A stretch of DNA of 64,000 bases. Origin: Microvirga calopogonii (GTDB lineage Bacteria > Pseudomonadota > Alphaproteobacteria > Rhizobiales > Beijerinckiaceae). The stretch lies in NCBI RefSeq assembly GCF_003347665.1, contig NZ_QDGA01000012.1, forward strand, positions 1-64,000, written 5' to 3'. Shown piece by piece: positions 16,983 to 26,761 of the stretch (positions are counted from its first letter, which is position 1; each line of letters opens with the position of its first letter). Made by a program: the position numbers and the translations under genes. Under the pieces are notes generated by a model. That model was not told the DNA's origin, did not search any database, and was given only the letters and a program-made list of their open reading frames with translations.

Positions 16983-18200
16983 TCAGGACGCACGCAGCCA
17001 TCGGCGTGGATCGGTTCGTTTGGACGGGTCGCCGGACAACGTGCGGCAGAGATCCTCCATCGACGCGAGATTATGGATGGGACGGAACTCGTCGACATGG
17101 GGCAGCATCGTGCGAATCCCGGCGGCGCGAGCCTCGAAGGAGTCGAATCGGAGGAGTGGGTTGAGCCATATGAGGCGTCGGCAGGAGCGCTTGAGACGAT
17201 CCATCTCGAAGGTCAGTTCCGGCGTCACTTCCCGCTCGAGACCATCGGTGAAGAGCAGCACGATAGCCCCCTGACCGAGCACCCGGCGCGACCAGTGGCG
17301 GTTGAAGCTGTGGAGCGCATGGGCGATGCGTGTTCCACCCTCCCAGTCCTGCACGCGCTTCGAGGCGCGGGCGAGGGCCTCGTCCGGGTCGCGGCTTGTC
17401 AATTCGCGGCTGATGTTGGTCAGCCGGGTTGCAAAGACGAAGGAATAGACCCGTCGTCTCTTCTCGGCGACGGCGTGCAGGAAGTGCAGGAAGACGCGAG
17501 TGTAATCCGCCATGGAGCCGGAAATGTCCATGAGTGCCACCACCGGCACGTGCCTGATGGTCTGAGAGCGATAGGCCAAGTCGATCGCGGCCCCGCCGCC
17601 GCGTAATGACCGTCGGAAGGTCCTCCGCGGATCAATGCTGCGGCCTCGCGGATCGGCCAGGAATCGGCGCGTGGTCACCTCGTCATCCGGCAGGGATATG
17701 CCGGCGATCAAGCGCTTGGCGACGGCGACCTCCGTGGCCGACATTTGCGCGAAATCCTTCGCTTTCAGGACTTCACGATCCGATACCGTCAGGCGGGCGG
17801 AGAATTCCGTCTTCTCGACCGGATCCGGCTTCTCCTGCTGGGGCGTCGCGAGGGCCTCGGCCACGCGCAGGGCACCGGCCTGCGGCTTCTTCTCCTCTCT
17901 TGCCGCGCCGGGAGCGATGGGCGACATCTGCGCGATCAGCTTCTCGATCAGGGCACGCCGCCGCCAGAAGATCCTGAAAGCCTGGTCGAACAGGATGCTG
18001 TGCTCGTGCCGTTTTACGAGCACGGCATGGAGTGTCCAATAGAAGTCTTCACGAGGTCCAATCCCCGCCGCTTGAACCGCCGTAACGGCATCGAGAACTG
18101 CCCCGGGGCCGACCGGCAGACCTGCGGCTCGTAGGGCCCGCGCGAAATAAGCGATGTTGTCCGCAAGGCGGCCTTCACCCTGACCGGTGGGATCGGTCAC
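16983..18200 (-). CDS. coxE: CoxE-like VWA protein
   Basis: A 405-residue VWA-domain protein of the CoxE family. The MIDAS motif is in VVALMDISGSMADYTRVFLH, followed later by IVLLFTDGLERE. CoxE works with the AAA+ ATPase CoxD in maturing the molybdenum site of CO-dehydrogenase-type hydroxylases. The true start is GTG 18200, which overlaps the coxD stop as GTGA. A longer in-frame extension to 18866 lies wholly inside coxD and lacks family similarity. It is the last gene of the minus-strand cox operon. Confidence 0.88.
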   Translation of the reverse strand: MTDPTGQGEGRLADNIAYFARALRAAGLPVGPGAVLDAVTAVQAAGIGPREDFYWTLHAVLVKRHEHSILFDQAFRIFWRRRALIEKLIAQMSPIAPGAAREEKKPQAGALRVAEALATPQQEKPDPVEKTEFSARLTVSDREVLKAKDFAQMSATEVAVAKRLIAGISLPDDEVTTRRFLADPRGRSIDPRRTFRRSLRGGGAAIDLAYRSQTIRHVPVVALMDISGSMADYTRVFLHFLHAVAEKRRRVYSFVFATRLTNISRELTSRDPDEALARASKRVQDWEGGTRIAHALHSFNRHWSRRVLGQGAIVLLFTDGLEREVTPELTFEMDRLKRSCRRLIWLNPLLRFDSFEARAAGIRTMLPHVDEFRPIHNLASMEDLCRTLSGDPSKRTDPRRWLRAS

Positions 18201-19159
18201 GTGGGTGTCCTCAACACGCTCTGAACCCGATCCAGCATATCCTTCGCCCGGCTGCCCTGCATCCTCTGGATGTCGTCCTGGTATTTCAGGAGAACGCCGA
18301 GCGTATCCGACACCAGGGCGGGATCGAGCGCCACCGCATCGAGTTCCACGAGGGCCGAGGCCCAGTCGAGGGTTTCCGCCACGCCTGGCGCCTTGAACAG
18401 ATCCTCCTGACGAATCGACTGAACGAAGGCGACGATTTCCTGGGACAATCGGTCCGAAGCCTCCGGGATACGGCTCCTGAGGATCGCGAGTTCCCGCTCC
18501 GCATCCGGATAATCGACCCAATGGTAGAGACACCGCCGCTTGAGGGCGTCGTGAATCTCGCGTGTGCGATTCGATGTGATGATGACGATCGGCGGATGCT
18601 CCGCTTTGATCGTGCCGAATTCCGGTATGGTGACCTGGAAGTCGGACAGCACCTCCAGAAGGAAGGCCTCGAAGGCCTCGTCGGTGCGGTCGAGTTCGTC
18701 GATCAGGAGAACCGGCGCGCCGGCGGTATCGGGCTCGAGAGCCTGCAGGAGCGGACGCTTCACCAGATAGCGTTCTGAGAACAGGTCGCTTTCCAGCGTG
18801 TCGCGCTCCACCGCACCGATGGCCTCGGCCAGACGGATAGCCATCATCTGCCCGGCATAATTCCACTCATAGACTGCCGACGCGACATCGAGCCCCTCGT
18901 AGCATTGCAAGCGAATAAGGCGCCGTCCGAGCGCAGATGAGAGCACCTTCGCAATCTCGGTTTTGCCGACGCCCGCTTCTCCCTCCAGAAAGAGCGGCCG
19001 CCCGAGCCTGAGGGCCAGAAAGAGCACCGTCGCGAGGGGGCGGTCGGCCACGTAGCCGGTGCTTTGCAGAAGGGTCAAAGTGTCGTCGATGGAACCGGGT
19101 TTGTCGGCCACGGGCTTTGCTGCTCCTAAAGGCACGATGCCCGAGGCGAGCCCGGGCAT
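18197..19159 (-). CDS. coxD: CoxD-like MoxR AAA+ ATPase
   Basis: A 320-residue MoxR-type ATPase. Walker A is FLEGEAGVGKTEIAK near 60 and Walker B is VLLIDELDRTDEAFEAFL near 140, with sensor I at IVIITSNRTREIHDALKRRC. CoxD is needed for insertion of sulfur/copper or other maturation of the CoxL active site in CO dehydrogenases. It overlaps coxE by four bases (GTGA) and follows coxM by 28 bases, so it is in the same operon. The N-terminus MPGLASGIVPLGAAKPVADK is short and variable. Confidence 0.88.
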   Translation of the reverse strand: MPGLASGIVPLGAAKPVADKPGSIDDTLTLLQSTGYVADRPLATVLFLALRLGRPLFLEGEAGVGKTEIAKVLSSALGRRLIRLQCYEGLDVASAVYEWNYAGQMMAIRLAEAIGAVERDTLESDLFSERYLVKRPLLQALEPDTAGAPVLLIDELDRTDEAFEAFLLEVLSDFQVTIPEFGTIKAEHPPIVIITSNRTREIHDALKRRCLYHWVDYPDAERELAILRSRIPEASDRLSQEIVAFVQSIRQEDLFKAPGVAETLDWASALVELDAVALDPALVSDTLGVLLKYQDDIQRMQGSRAKDMLDRVQSVLRTPT

Positions 19160-19187
19160 CGAGTCACCATCCTTCTAAAGTGGCCGT

Positions 19188-19994
19188 TCAGCCTCGTGCG
19201 GCGGCCGCCTGGACGGCCCTGCGAGCCATGACGCCGACGAGGTGGGCCCGATAGGCGGCATCCGCATGGATGTCGCTGTTCATCTCGGTCTCCGACACGG
19301 TAACGGCGGCGAGGGCCTCAGGGGTGAAGTTTCCGCTCAGCGCCTGCTCCAGTTCGCTCGCGCGGAACACGCCGTTCGAGCCTGCGCCTGTCACAGCGAC
19401 ACGCACTCCATCAGCATGCTTGGCCACGAACACGCCCACGAGAGCATAACGCGACGCCGGGTTGCGGAACTTGGCATAGGCCGCCTGGGAGGGAATGGGG
19501 AACGAGATCCCGGTAATGATCTCTCCCTCTTCCAAGGCCGTCGTGAAGATGCCTTGGAAGAAATCGTCTGCCGCGATCTTCCTCTGGTTCGTGATAATCG
19601 TCGCGTTCAGGGCCAGGCAGGCGGCCGGATAATCCGCCGAAGGATCGTTGTTGGCGATCGATCCGCCGATGGTGCCACGGTTGCGCACATGCGGATCGCC
19701 GATGAGTTCGGCCAGTTCGGCCAGGGCCGGGATCGCTTCCTTCACTTCTGCTGAATTCGCGACCTCAGCATGTTTCATCATGGCTCCGATGGTGAGCGTG
19801 TCGCCGGAGCGCTCGATGCCGCGCAGTTCGGCGATCTGACCGAGATCGATCAGGTTGGCGGGTCCGGCGAGCCGCAGCTTCATCGTCGGCAGCAGTGTAT
19901 GTCCGCCGGCGAGAAATTTGGGATCCTCGACCTGACCAGTGAGGCTGACGGCCTCCTTGATGCTCGTCGGGCGGTGGTATTCGAAAGCGTACAT
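19188..19994 (-). CDS. coxM: CO-dehydrogenase-family FAD subunit
   Basis: A 268-residue medium subunit of a xanthine-oxidase-family hydroxylase. The FAD-binding motifs are FLAGGHTLLPTMKLRLAGP near 30-48 and TIGGSIANNDPSADYPA near 108-125. The C-terminal CODH_C-type domain follows from about 175. It passes electrons from the Fe-S subunit to the quinone pool or another acceptor. It lies 12 bases after coxL, within the operon. Confidence 0.92.
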   Translation of the reverse strand: MYAFEYHRPTSIKEAVSLTGQVEDPKFLAGGHTLLPTMKLRLAGPANLIDLGQIAELRGIERSGDTLTIGAMMKHAEVANSAEVKEAIPALAELAELIGDPHVRNRGTIGGSIANNDPSADYPAACLALNATIITNQRKIAADDFFQGIFTTALEEGEIITGISFPIPSQAAYAKFRNPASRYALVGVFVAKHADGVRVAVTGAGSNGVFRASELEQALSGNFTPEALAAVTVSETEMNSDIHADAAYRAHLVGVMARRAVQAAAARG

Positions 19995-20006
19995 CCCATC
20001 CTCCCC

Positions 20007-22370
20007 TTATTCCGCTGCCACGGGCATGCGTGCCTTCTGGGCCGCACGCCACACCGCCTGAGGCGTCGCCGGCATGGCGATGTCCTCATGGCCGAGGGCA
20101 TCGGTGATCGCATTGATGACGGCCGGTGGCGCCGCGATGGCGCCGGCTTCGCCGCAACCCTTGATCCCAAGCGGGTTCGAAGGGCAGGGGGTCACCGTCA
20201 TGCCGACCTGGAAAGACGGCAGGTCGATGGCGCGTGGCATGCAGTAGTCGTTGAAGCTGGCTGTGATGAGCTGCCCGCTCTGGTCGTAGACGGCGCCTTC
20301 GAGAAGCGCCTGGCCGACGCCCTGTGCGATGCCGCCATGGACCTGGCCCTCGACGATCATCGGGTTGATGATCACGCCGAAATCGTCCACCGCCGTCCAT
20401 CGTTGGATGCTGGTCACGCCCGTATCCGGGTCGATTTCCACTTCGCAGATATGCACGCCCGCCGGGAAGGTGAAGTTGGTGGGATCGTAGAACGCACCTT
20501 CCTTCAAGCCGGGCTCCAGATCCTGGCCCGAGAACTTGTGCGCAATGTAGGCCTGGAGTGCCACTTCTCCGAAGGCCAGCGAACGGTCGGTGCCGGCCAC
20601 GCCGAATCGTCCGTCCTTGAATTCGATGTCGCCTTCCGACGCTTCGAGCACGTGGGCTGCCACCTTCTTGCCCTTGGCAATCACCTTGTCGATGGCCTTG
20701 GCAATGGCCGACATGCCGACGGCCCCAGAGCGCGATCCATAGGTGCCCATGCCGAACTGCACCTTGTCGGTGTCGCCATGGACGATGCTGACTTGGTCGA
20801 TGGAAATGCCGAGCCGGTCCGAGACCAACTGGGCGAAGGTGGTCTCGTGGCCCTGGCCGTGGCTGTGCGAGCCCGTTAGCACCTCGACGGAGCCGGTGGG
20901 GTTGACGCGCACCTCGGCAGATTCCCACAGGCCTACGCCCGCACCGAGAGATCCCACGGCCTGCGAGGGAGCGATGCCGCAGGCCTCGATGTAGCTCGAG
21001 AATCCGATGCCCCGAAGCTTGCCGCGACGGGCGCTCTCCTGCTTGCGCTGTTGGAAGTTCTTGTAATCGGCGATCTCCAGCGCCTTGTCGAGCGAGGCAG
21101 CGTAATCTCCCGTGTCGTAGGTCATGATGACCGGCGTCGCATGCGGGAACTGCGTGATGTAATTCCGGCGGCGGAACTCGGCCGGATCCTGGCCCAGTTC
21201 GCGGGCTGTCTTCTCGACGAGCCGCTCGACCACGAAGGTGGCTTCCGGTCGACCCGCCCCGCGATAGGCATCGACGGGCGCCGTGTTCGTGTAGACCGCA
21301 TCCACCTCGCAGTAGATGGCTGGAATGTCGTACTGGCCCGACAGGAGCGGAGCATAGAGATAGGTCGGCACGGACGAGGAGAAGGTCGAGAGATAGGCGC
21401 CGAGATTGGCTGTGGTGTGCACCCGCAGGCCTATGATCTTGCCGTTCTCGTCGGTTGCCATCTCCGCGTGGGTGACGTGGTCGCGGCCGTGCGCGTCGGA
21501 CAGGAAGGCTTCCGAGCGGTCGGACGTCCACTTCACCGGCCGCTTGACCTTCTTGGCCGCCCAGACGCAGACCGTTTCCTCGGCATAGATGAAGATCTTC
21601 GAGCCGAACCCGCCGCCCACATCCGGTGCGATGACGCGCAGCTTGTGTTCCGGCGCTACGCCGATGAATGCCGAGAGAACAAGCCGGGCCACGTGAGGGT
21701 TCTGGCTCGTCGTGTAGAGCGTGTAATTGTCGGTCCCAAGGTCGTACTCGCCGACGGCCGCGCGGGGCTCGATGGCGTTGGGCACCAGCCGGTTGTTGAC
21801 GAGGTCAATCTTGGTGACGTGCTTCGCCCGCGCGAAGGCTGCTTCCGTCTCGTCCTTGTTGCCGAGATGCCAATTGAAGACGGTATTGTCGGGCGAAACG
21901 TCGTGCACCTGGACTGGCGTCTTCGTGGCCTGTGCCGTGTCGACGACGGCCGGGAGAACGTCGTAGTCGACCACGATGGCCTCCGCAGCGTCCTTGGCTT
22001 GGGTAAGCGTTTCGGCGACCACTACCGCCACATGGTCTCCCACGTAGCGCACCTTGCCTTGGGCGAGGGCTGGATGAGGCCCGGCCTTCATCGGAGAGCC
22101 GTCCTTGGAATGGATCATCCAGCCGCAGATGAGGCCACCGATCTTGTCGGCGGCCAGATCATCCCCCGTGAATACGGCGACCACGCCCGGCATGATCGTG
22201 GCCGGGCCCGTGTCGATGGAACGGATCACGGCATGTGCGTGGGGCGAGCGGAGGAAGTATGCATATGTCTGGCCAGGCCGGTTGAAATCGTCCACGTAGC
22301 GCCCCTGGCCGGTGACGAAACGCTGATCCTCTTTCCGGCGGACGGGTGCGCCGATCCCTGTTGCGGTCAT
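20007..22370 (-). CDS. coxL: Form II CoxL-like molybdopterin large subunit
   Basis: A 787-residue catalytic subunit of the xanthine-oxidase family (aldehyde-oxidase a/b hammerhead, then molybdopterin domains). The active-site loop at residues 368-374 reads AYRGAGR. Authentic aerobic CO dehydrogenase (form I) has AYxCSFR with the copper-ligating cysteine; AYRGAGR defines form II, whose physiological substrate is unsettled. [18 protein letters not shown] motif near 520 contacts the cofactor. The start ATG 22370 has GAGGAC upstream and the family start ([15 protein letters not shown]). An alternative start lies at 22400. Confidence 0.93.
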   Translation of the reverse strand: MTATGIGAPVRRKEDQRFVTGQGRYVDDFNRPGQTYAYFLRSPHAHAVIRSIDTGPATIMPGVVAVFTGDDLAADKIGGLICGWMIHSKDGSPMKAGPHPALAQGKVRYVGDHVAVVVAETLTQAKDAAEAIVVDYDVLPAVVDTAQATKTPVQVHDVSPDNTVFNWHLGNKDETEAAFARAKHVTKIDLVNNRLVPNAIEPRAAVGEYDLGTDNYTLYTTSQNPHVARLVLSAFIGVAPEHKLRVIAPDVGGGFGSKIFIYAEETVCVWAAKKVKRPVKWTSDRSEAFLSDAHGRDHVTHAEMATDENGKIIGLRVHTTANLGAYLSTFSSSVPTYLYAPLLSGQYDIPAIYCEVDAVYTNTAPVDAYRGAGRPEATFVVERLVEKTARELGQDPAEFRRRNYITQFPHATPVIMTYDTGDYAASLDKALEIADYKNFQQRKQESARRGKLRGIGFSSYIEACGIAPSQAVGSLGAGVGLWESAEVRVNPTGSVEVLTGSHSHGQGHETTFAQLVSDRLGISIDQVSIVHGDTDKVQFGMGTYGSRSGAVGMSAIAKAIDKVIAKGKKVAAHVLEASEGDIEFKDGRFGVAGTDRSLAFGEVALQAYIAHKFSGQDLEPGLKEGAFYDPTNFTFPAGVHICEVEIDPDTGVTSIQRWTAVDDFGVIINPMIVEGQVHGGIAQGVGQALLEGAVYDQSGQLITASFNDYCMPRAIDLPSFQVGMTVTPCPSNPLGIKGCGEAGAIAAPPAVINAITDALGHEDIAMPATPQAVWRAAQKARMPVAAE

Positions 22371-22514
22371 GCTGTCCTCACTTGTCTTCATGGGCCTCAT
22401 GAGGCGGGAGCGGGGACCTCGTTACTGACGTCGGTGAGACTACGCCTGCTTCGAGGCTCGCCCGGGGCTTCCACCCGCTAATGAGGGCGTCGCGTCTTCG
22501 GTGAGCCTGTCGGT

Positions 22515-23009
22515 CTATTCCGCCGCCTGCCGCATGGGTGCCTGGGCCATGCCCTGAGCGCCGGCGGCCACAGCCTTGACGATGTTGTGATAGCCCGTGC
22601 AGCGGCACAGGTTGCCTTCGAGTTCGGCCCGGATGGTCTGCTCGTCGAGAGCGTTGCCCTTGCGGTTCACGATGTCGATGGCCGACATGATCATGCCGGG
22701 CGTGCAGTATCCACACTGAAGGCCGTGATGCTCGCGAAAGGCCGCCTGCATCGGGTGCAGCTCGCCGCCTTCAGCGATGCCCTCAATGGTGGTGACGACG
22801 CTGGAAGCCGCCTGAACGGCGAGAACGGTGCAGGACTTTACGGCCTGTCCGTTCAGATGAACGACGCAGGCACCGCATTGGCTGGTGTCGCAGCCCACAT
22901 GGGTTCCGGTAAGTCGAAGATTGTCGCGCAGGAATTGAACGAGCAGGGTGCGGGGATCGACGTCTGCGGTGACGGATTGACCGTTCACCGTCAGGGAGAC
23001 GGTGGTCAT
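22515..23009 (-). CDS. coxS: CO-dehydrogenase-family 2x[2Fe-2S] subunit
   Basis: A 164-residue small subunit. The plant-type [2Fe-2S] centre uses C40, C45, C48 and C60 ([15 protein letters not shown]...C). The helical-domain centre uses C99, C102, C135 and C137 (CGYCTPG...CRCTGY). It links the molybdenum site of CoxL to the FAD of CoxM. The start is ATG 23009. The coxL gene follows after about 145 bases, a longer gap than elsewhere in the operon. The gene order G-S-L-M-D-E differs from the MSLDEFG order of Oligotropha. Confidence 0.93.
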   Translation of the reverse strand: MTTVSLTVNGQSVTADVDPRTLLVQFLRDNLRLTGTHVGCDTSQCGACVVHLNGQAVKSCTVLAVQAASSVVTTIEGIAEGGELHPMQAAFREHHGLQCGYCTPGMIMSAIDIVNRKGNALDEQTIRAELEGNLCRCTGYHNIVKAVAAGAQGMAQAPMRQAAE

Positions 23010-23182
23010 GCGTGGTATCCTCCTCTGGTGCCAGCAGCCCGGCCAACCTTCAGGTGGTCTCAGGTACCGGCAGATATTCTTGTTGGACGGCCGCATGAAT
23101 GCGATCCGTCGAAGCCGAGTGTGGCCTTCTCCGGTTGAACGGTCAAGTATCGGGAGATGGCGCAGAATGACCCATAGAACGA

Positions 23183-23644
23183 TCACGCATCGGAAGTCGC
23201 AGGCGAGAGTATCCTGGCGAAGTTCGCGAAGAACTCGTCGGCATATTTCTTGGCGACACCATTGATGAGACGGCCGCCGAGCTGGGCGATCTTGCCGCCC
23301 ACATTGGCCTCGACATCGTAGATGAGCTTCGTTCCGCCCTCGATGTCTTCGAGCCGTACCTTTGCCCCACCCTTGGCCCAGCCGGCCACGCCCCCCTGAC
23401 CCTCGCCGCCGATCGTGTAGCCGTTGGGCGGGTCGAGATCGGTGAGGGTAACGCCGCCCTTGAAGGTCGCCTTGACGGGGCCCACCGATACCTTGGCGGT
23501 CGCCTGGAATTCCGTATCGCTGATCTTGTCCAACTCCTGGCACCCGGGAATTGCCGCCTTCAGGACCTCCGGATCGTTGAGGGCGGCCCAGACGGCTGAC
23601 CGGTCGGCTGGAAGCTCGACTTCACCCTGCATCGTCATCGCCAT
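23183..23644 (-). CDS. coxG: CoxG-like SRPBCC protein
   Basis: A 153-residue protein of the CoxG family (SRPBCC/START-like fold): [36 protein letters not shown] is the family start, and [28 protein letters not shown] the C-terminal helix. In Oligotropha CoxG is thought to tether the enzyme to the membrane. It is the first gene of the coxGSLMDE order. It uses ATG 23644; an upstream in-frame extension lacks similarity. Confidence 0.9.
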   Translation of the reverse strand: MAMTMQGEVELPADRSAVWAALNDPEVLKAAIPGCQELDKISDTEFQATAKVSVGPVKATFKGGVTLTDLDPPNGYTIGGEGQGGVAGWAKGGAKVRLEDIEGGTKLIYDVEANVGGKIAQLGGRLINGVAKKYADEFFANFARILSPATSDA

Positions 23645-23745
23645 GTTTGGTTCTCCTCGTGTCTCAGTCGAACCGCAGAGTAAGTGCAAATCGAATGGCG
23701 CGTCATCTGCCAAGCGTTGCTGCGGTGCACACACGGTTCGAGGCC

Positions 23746-24207
23746 CTAGGAGTGCCGCGCGATGGCGGCCTGTTCCGGTCCGGTCGCTTCCGCCCTGGCA
23801 AGCGCCTCCACGACGGCGTCGAAGGTCAGGAGGATGGAGGCATGACGGGATTTCAGATCCCGCGCCGGTTTCAGGAGCCCCAGTTCGGCCCATTTGCCCG
23901 AAGGAGGCTCCCCGCCATCCTTCAGCATGCGACGCATGTCCTCCCGGAGTGCCCGTAGTTCATTCACGGTCGAGCCGACTACATGCCGTCCCATGATCGA
24001 CGAGGAGGCCTGACCGAGGGCGCAGGCCTTCACCTCATGGGCGAAGGCACTGACGACATCTCCGTCGAGTTTGAGGTGAACCGTGACCGTCGACCCGCAC
24101 AGCTTCGAATGAGCCTTGGCGCTGGCATGGGCGTCCTGCAACGTCCCCTGAAGCGGTATGTCTGCCGCCAGTTCCAGGATGCGGCGGCTGTAGATGTCGT
24201 TCAGCAT
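23746..24207 (-). CDS. IscU/NifU-like Fe-S scaffold family protein
   Basis: A 153-residue protein starting MLNDIYSRRILELAADIPLQG. It has the IscU/NifU N-terminal fold with cysteines in AHSKLCGSTVTVHLKLDGD and HEVKACALGQASSSIMGRHV, two of the three scaffold cysteines; the third is not obvious. Proteins of this type are widespread in Hyphomicrobiales. I chose ATG 24207 because the long upstream extension to 24792 crosses a repeat region and lacks family similarity. It is just upstream of coxG on the same strand, so it may supply clusters to the hydroxylase or be incidental. Confidence 0.8.
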   Translation of the reverse strand: MLNDIYSRRILELAADIPLQGTLQDAHASAKAHSKLCGSTVTVHLKLDGDVVSAFAHEVKACALGQASSSIMGRHVVGSTVNELRALREDMRRMLKDGGEPPSGKWAELGLLKPARDLKSRHASILLTFDAVVEALARAEATGPEQAAIARHS

Positions 24208-24368
24208 CCCGGCCGTGTTCCATCCGACGAAGGTGCTTGTTCCTGACAGATGAGACGCCGCTGCACTGTATCTGTCAATGATACGATAGGTGCCTGCTTC
24301 AATGCCGGTTGCCGTCGCAGGACCGGAGGTGGCAATATCGAACATGGGCGGCCGCGGACGGCGCTCCA

Positions 24369-24466
24369 GAGGATCGAGTGCAAAAGCGGGAACGATTTTG
24401 CGTGCGATCCTCAGAACCAGAAACGTAAGGCATCGGACGTGACTTCGAATTGATGTCCGATGCTCT
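24369..24466. repeat. Pair of palindromic repeats
   Basis: GAGGATCG (24369-24376) pairs with CGATCCTC (24405-24412), enclosing GTGCAAAAGCGGGAACGATTTTGC. GCATCGGAC (24430-24438) pairs with GTCCGATGC (24455-24463). Their layout resembles the other intergenic repeats of the window. They occupy much of the 315-base gap between the divergent scaffold gene and xdhC; no other feature was recognised there except the xdhC ribosome site. Confidence 0.6.
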
Positions 24467-24522
24467 AGATACATCTGGCCCGCTTTTTGGGCTTCACGAT
24501 GCACTTGCCACCGGGGAGGATC

Positions 24523-24846
24523 ATGCTCTCGACCGATTTGGACATCCTCAAGACGGCGGAAGCCTGGAGACGCGAGGGCAGGGGGGTTGCGATCGCGACC
24601 GTAGTCGAGACCTGGGGATCGGCACCCCGACCCGTAGGCAGCCATCTGGTCATCGACGAAGACACGAACTTCCTTGGCTCCGTTTCCGGCGGTTGCGTCG
24701 AGGGAGCGGTCATCACGGAGGCTCTGGACGTGATTGCCGATGGGAGGCCACGCATGATCGAATTCGGAGTCGCCGACGAGACCGCCTGGCAAGTCGGCCT
24801 GTCCTGCGGCGGGCGGATCAGTGTCTATGTAGAGCGGGTGGACTAA
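24523..24846 (+). CDS. XdhC/CoxI-family protein, N-terminal-domain form
   Basis: A 107-residue protein containing only the XdhC_CoxI N-terminal domain: VVETWGSAPRPVGSHLVIDE then FLGSVSGGCVEGAVITEA are the conserved cofactor-handling motifs. XdhC proteins bind and sulfurate molybdenum cofactor for xanthine-oxidase-family enzymes. ATG 24523 follows GGGGAGGA, an excellent site. The Rossmann domain normally fused to it is encoded separately by the next gene, five bases downstream. This is a split arrangement, probably natural because both halves have good starts. Confidence 0.88.
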   Translation: MLSTDLDILKTAEAWRREGRGVAIATVVETWGSAPRPVGSHLVIDEDTNFLGSVSGGCVEGAVITEALDVIADGRPRMIEFGVADETAWQVGLSCGGRISVYVERVD

Positions 24847-24851
24847 GCAGC

Positions 24852-25544
24852 ATGCGCCTGAGCCTCCTGTCCGATCTGAATGCAGAACGTGCCGCCCGCC
24901 GCGCTGCCGTCCTCGTGACCGATGTCGAGTCGGGCGGGCAGCGACTCGTCCGGGAGGCGGATATCGGGGACGACCCGCTGACCCAGGAGGTTCTGGGGGC
25001 TCTACGCCAGGGCAAGAGCGGTTTCATTGAGCGGGATGGCCGCCGGTACTTCCTGACCGTACAGGCGCCACCTGTGAAGGTGATCGTCATCGGGGCCGTC
25101 CATATCAGTCAGGCCCTAGCGCCCATGGCCAAAGGCCTCGACCTCGACGTCACCATCGTCGATCCGCGCACCGCATTCGCGACGCCCGAACGCTTTCCCG
25201 ATGTCCCGGTCTTGGCCGAATGGCCCGATGTCGTCTTGTCGGACCTCGGGATCGACCGGTACACGGCCCTCGTCGCGCTCACCCATGACCCGAAGATCGA
25301 CGATCCTGCGCTCACGGCCGCTCTGCGGTCGGCGTGTTTCTACATCGGAGCGCTGGGCTCGCGTAAAACCCATGAACGCCGAATTCAGCGCCTGATCGCA
25401 TCCGGGTTCAGCGAAACGGACCTCGCTCGGATCCATGCGCCCATCGGCCTCGACATCGGGGCCGTTTCGCCTGCGGAGATCGCGGTTTCCATCTTGGCCG
25501 AAATCGTCGCAAGCCTGCGCAAGGAGCGGAGGCGCTCCACGTGA
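24852..25544 (+). CDS. XdhC-family protein, Rossmann-domain form
   Basis: A 230-residue protein with the XdhC Rossmann domain: VKVIVIGAVHISQALAPMAK near 77-95, VALTHDPKIDDPALTAAL, FYIGALGSRKTHERRIQRL and HAPIGLDIGAVSPAEIAVSILAEI are all family motifs. It completes the function of the preceding N-terminal-domain protein. It overlaps the next gene as GTGA. In the motif usually written GAGHIAQ, the glycine is followed here by AVH, a minor change in the nucleotide-binding loop. Confidence 0.88.
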   Translation: MRLSLLSDLNAERAARRAAVLVTDVESGGQRLVREADIGDDPLTQEVLGALRQGKSGFIERDGRRYFLTVQAPPVKVIVIGAVHISQALAPMAKGLDLDVTIVDPRTAFATPERFPDVPVLAEWPDVVLSDLGIDRYTALVALTHDPKIDDPALTAALRSACFYIGALGSRKTHERRIQRLIASGFSETDLARIHAPIGLDIGAVSPAEIAVSILAEIVASLRKERRRST

Positions 25545-26560
25545 AGTTTGGTCAGGTTCCAGTCGAGGAGGCCGTTGGGGCCTTGGCGGCTCACAGCGTC
25601 AGGGCCGGCGAAACGGTTGTGAAGAAAGGAACCCTCGTTACATCCGAGATCGCCGGACGGCTGAAGCAGGCCGGTGTCGAGACACTCATCGCAGCCCGTT
25701 TCGAACCCGGCGACATCGCCGAAGACGAGGCCGCCTCCCGGCTCGCGCATGCTCTTGCGGGGAGCAACGTCATCGTCGAAGCACCCTTCACGGGGCGCTC
25801 CAATCTCTATGCCGAAACCTCGGGTGTACTCGTCATTGATGTCGATGCAATCCACGGGTTCAACGCCGTCGACGAGTCCATGACGGCCGCCACCCTGCCG
25901 GCCTACAAGCCAGTCGTCGCGGGCGAGATGATCGGCACCGTCAAGATCATTCCCTATGCCATTCCAGGGGGGCTGCTGCAGAAGGGAATCGCGGAAGCCG
26001 AAAACGGCGCCTTGAGAATCGCACCCTACAGGCGGCGTAAGGTAGTGGTCGTCTCAACGCTTCTTCCCGGGCTCAAGCCGAGCGTCGTCGATAAGACTCT
26101 GGCCGTGTTCGGCAGGCGACTGGAGCCGGCGCATGCGCGCGTGGAGCAGGATTGCCGCGTGCCCCACGAAACCGCCCCCCTGGCCGAGGAACTGGCTCTC
26201 CAGGCAAACGGCCAGGCGGAGCTCATCGTCGTCTTTGGAGCCTCGGCCATTGCCGACCGCCGTGACGTCATTCCCTCGGCCATCGAGAGAGCCGGCGGAC
26301 GAGTGGAGCATTTCGGCATGCCGGTCGATCCGGGAAATCTGCTGCTTGTCGGATCAATCGCCGGCAAGCCCATCATTGGCGCACCTGGTTGTGCCCGGTC
26401 TCCGAAGGAGAATGGCTTCGACTGGATCCTGCACCGCCTTCTGGCCGATGTGCCGGTAACCCAGGCGGACATCATGTCCCTTGGGGTCGGGGGGCTCCTT
26501 ATGGAGATCGTTTCCAGGCCGCAACCACGGGCAGGAGGGCAAAGCGTAAGCGAGGAGTGA
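25541..26560 (+). CDS. MoeA/CinA-like molybdopterin-binding protein
   Basis: A 339-residue protein. The first 150 residues form a MoeA-like N-terminal region (FGQVPVEEAVGALAAHSV). The MoCF-binding domain follows, with IVVFGASAIADRRDVIPSAIERAGG near 230 and PGNLLLVGSIAGKPIIGAPGCARS. Homologs I recall are often about 530 residues because they are fused to a MobA-like nucleotidyltransferase domain; that domain is absent here. The start is GTG 25541, overlapping the xdhC stop (GTGA). Its place in the cox locus points to cofactor maturation. Confidence 0.82.
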   Translation: MKFGQVPVEEAVGALAAHSVRAGETVVKKGTLVTSEIAGRLKQAGVETLIAARFEPGDIAEDEAASRLAHALAGSNVIVEAPFTGRSNLYAETSGVLVIDVDAIHGFNAVDESMTAATLPAYKPVVAGEMIGTVKIIPYAIPGGLLQKGIAEAENGALRIAPYRRRKVVVVSTLLPGLKPSVVDKTLAVFGRRLEPAHARVEQDCRVPHETAPLAEELALQANGQAELIVVFGASAIADRRDVIPSAIERAGGRVEHFGMPVDPGNLLLVGSIAGKPIIGAPGCARSPKENGFDWILHRLLADVPVTQADIMSLGVGGLLMEIVSRPQPRAGGQSVSEE

Positions 26561-26761
26561 GCGAAGCGCGCCGCAAGCATCCGCTTCGCAAGTGATCTCA
26601 GACCTGGCGCATTTTATTTGCGGCTGTTGCTCCAGGAGAGAGGATCAAGTGAAGGAGCACAAACAGAACGTCCGAGCGCTGTCTTTCGGCAGGTCAATAC
26701 ATTGCGGGGTAGGTGCCGATCCTCCGCATGCCCATCTTTACCTGATGGCCCAGCATCGATG

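Noticed and set aside
18201-18866. N-terminal extension of the coxE frame
   Set aside because: It overlaps coxD completely and encodes an Arg/Gly-rich shadow; GTG 18200 with GTGA coupling is the better start.
20007-22370. Calling the molybdenum enzyme an authentic CO dehydrogenase
   Set aside because: The active-site loop is AYRGAGR, lacking the cysteine of form I; CO as substrate cannot be claimed from sequence.
19770-22481. Two long plus-strand frames opposite coxM and coxL (369 and 476 residues)
   Set aside because: They are antisense shadows of strongly conserved enzymes in high-GC DNA, with no recognisable domains.
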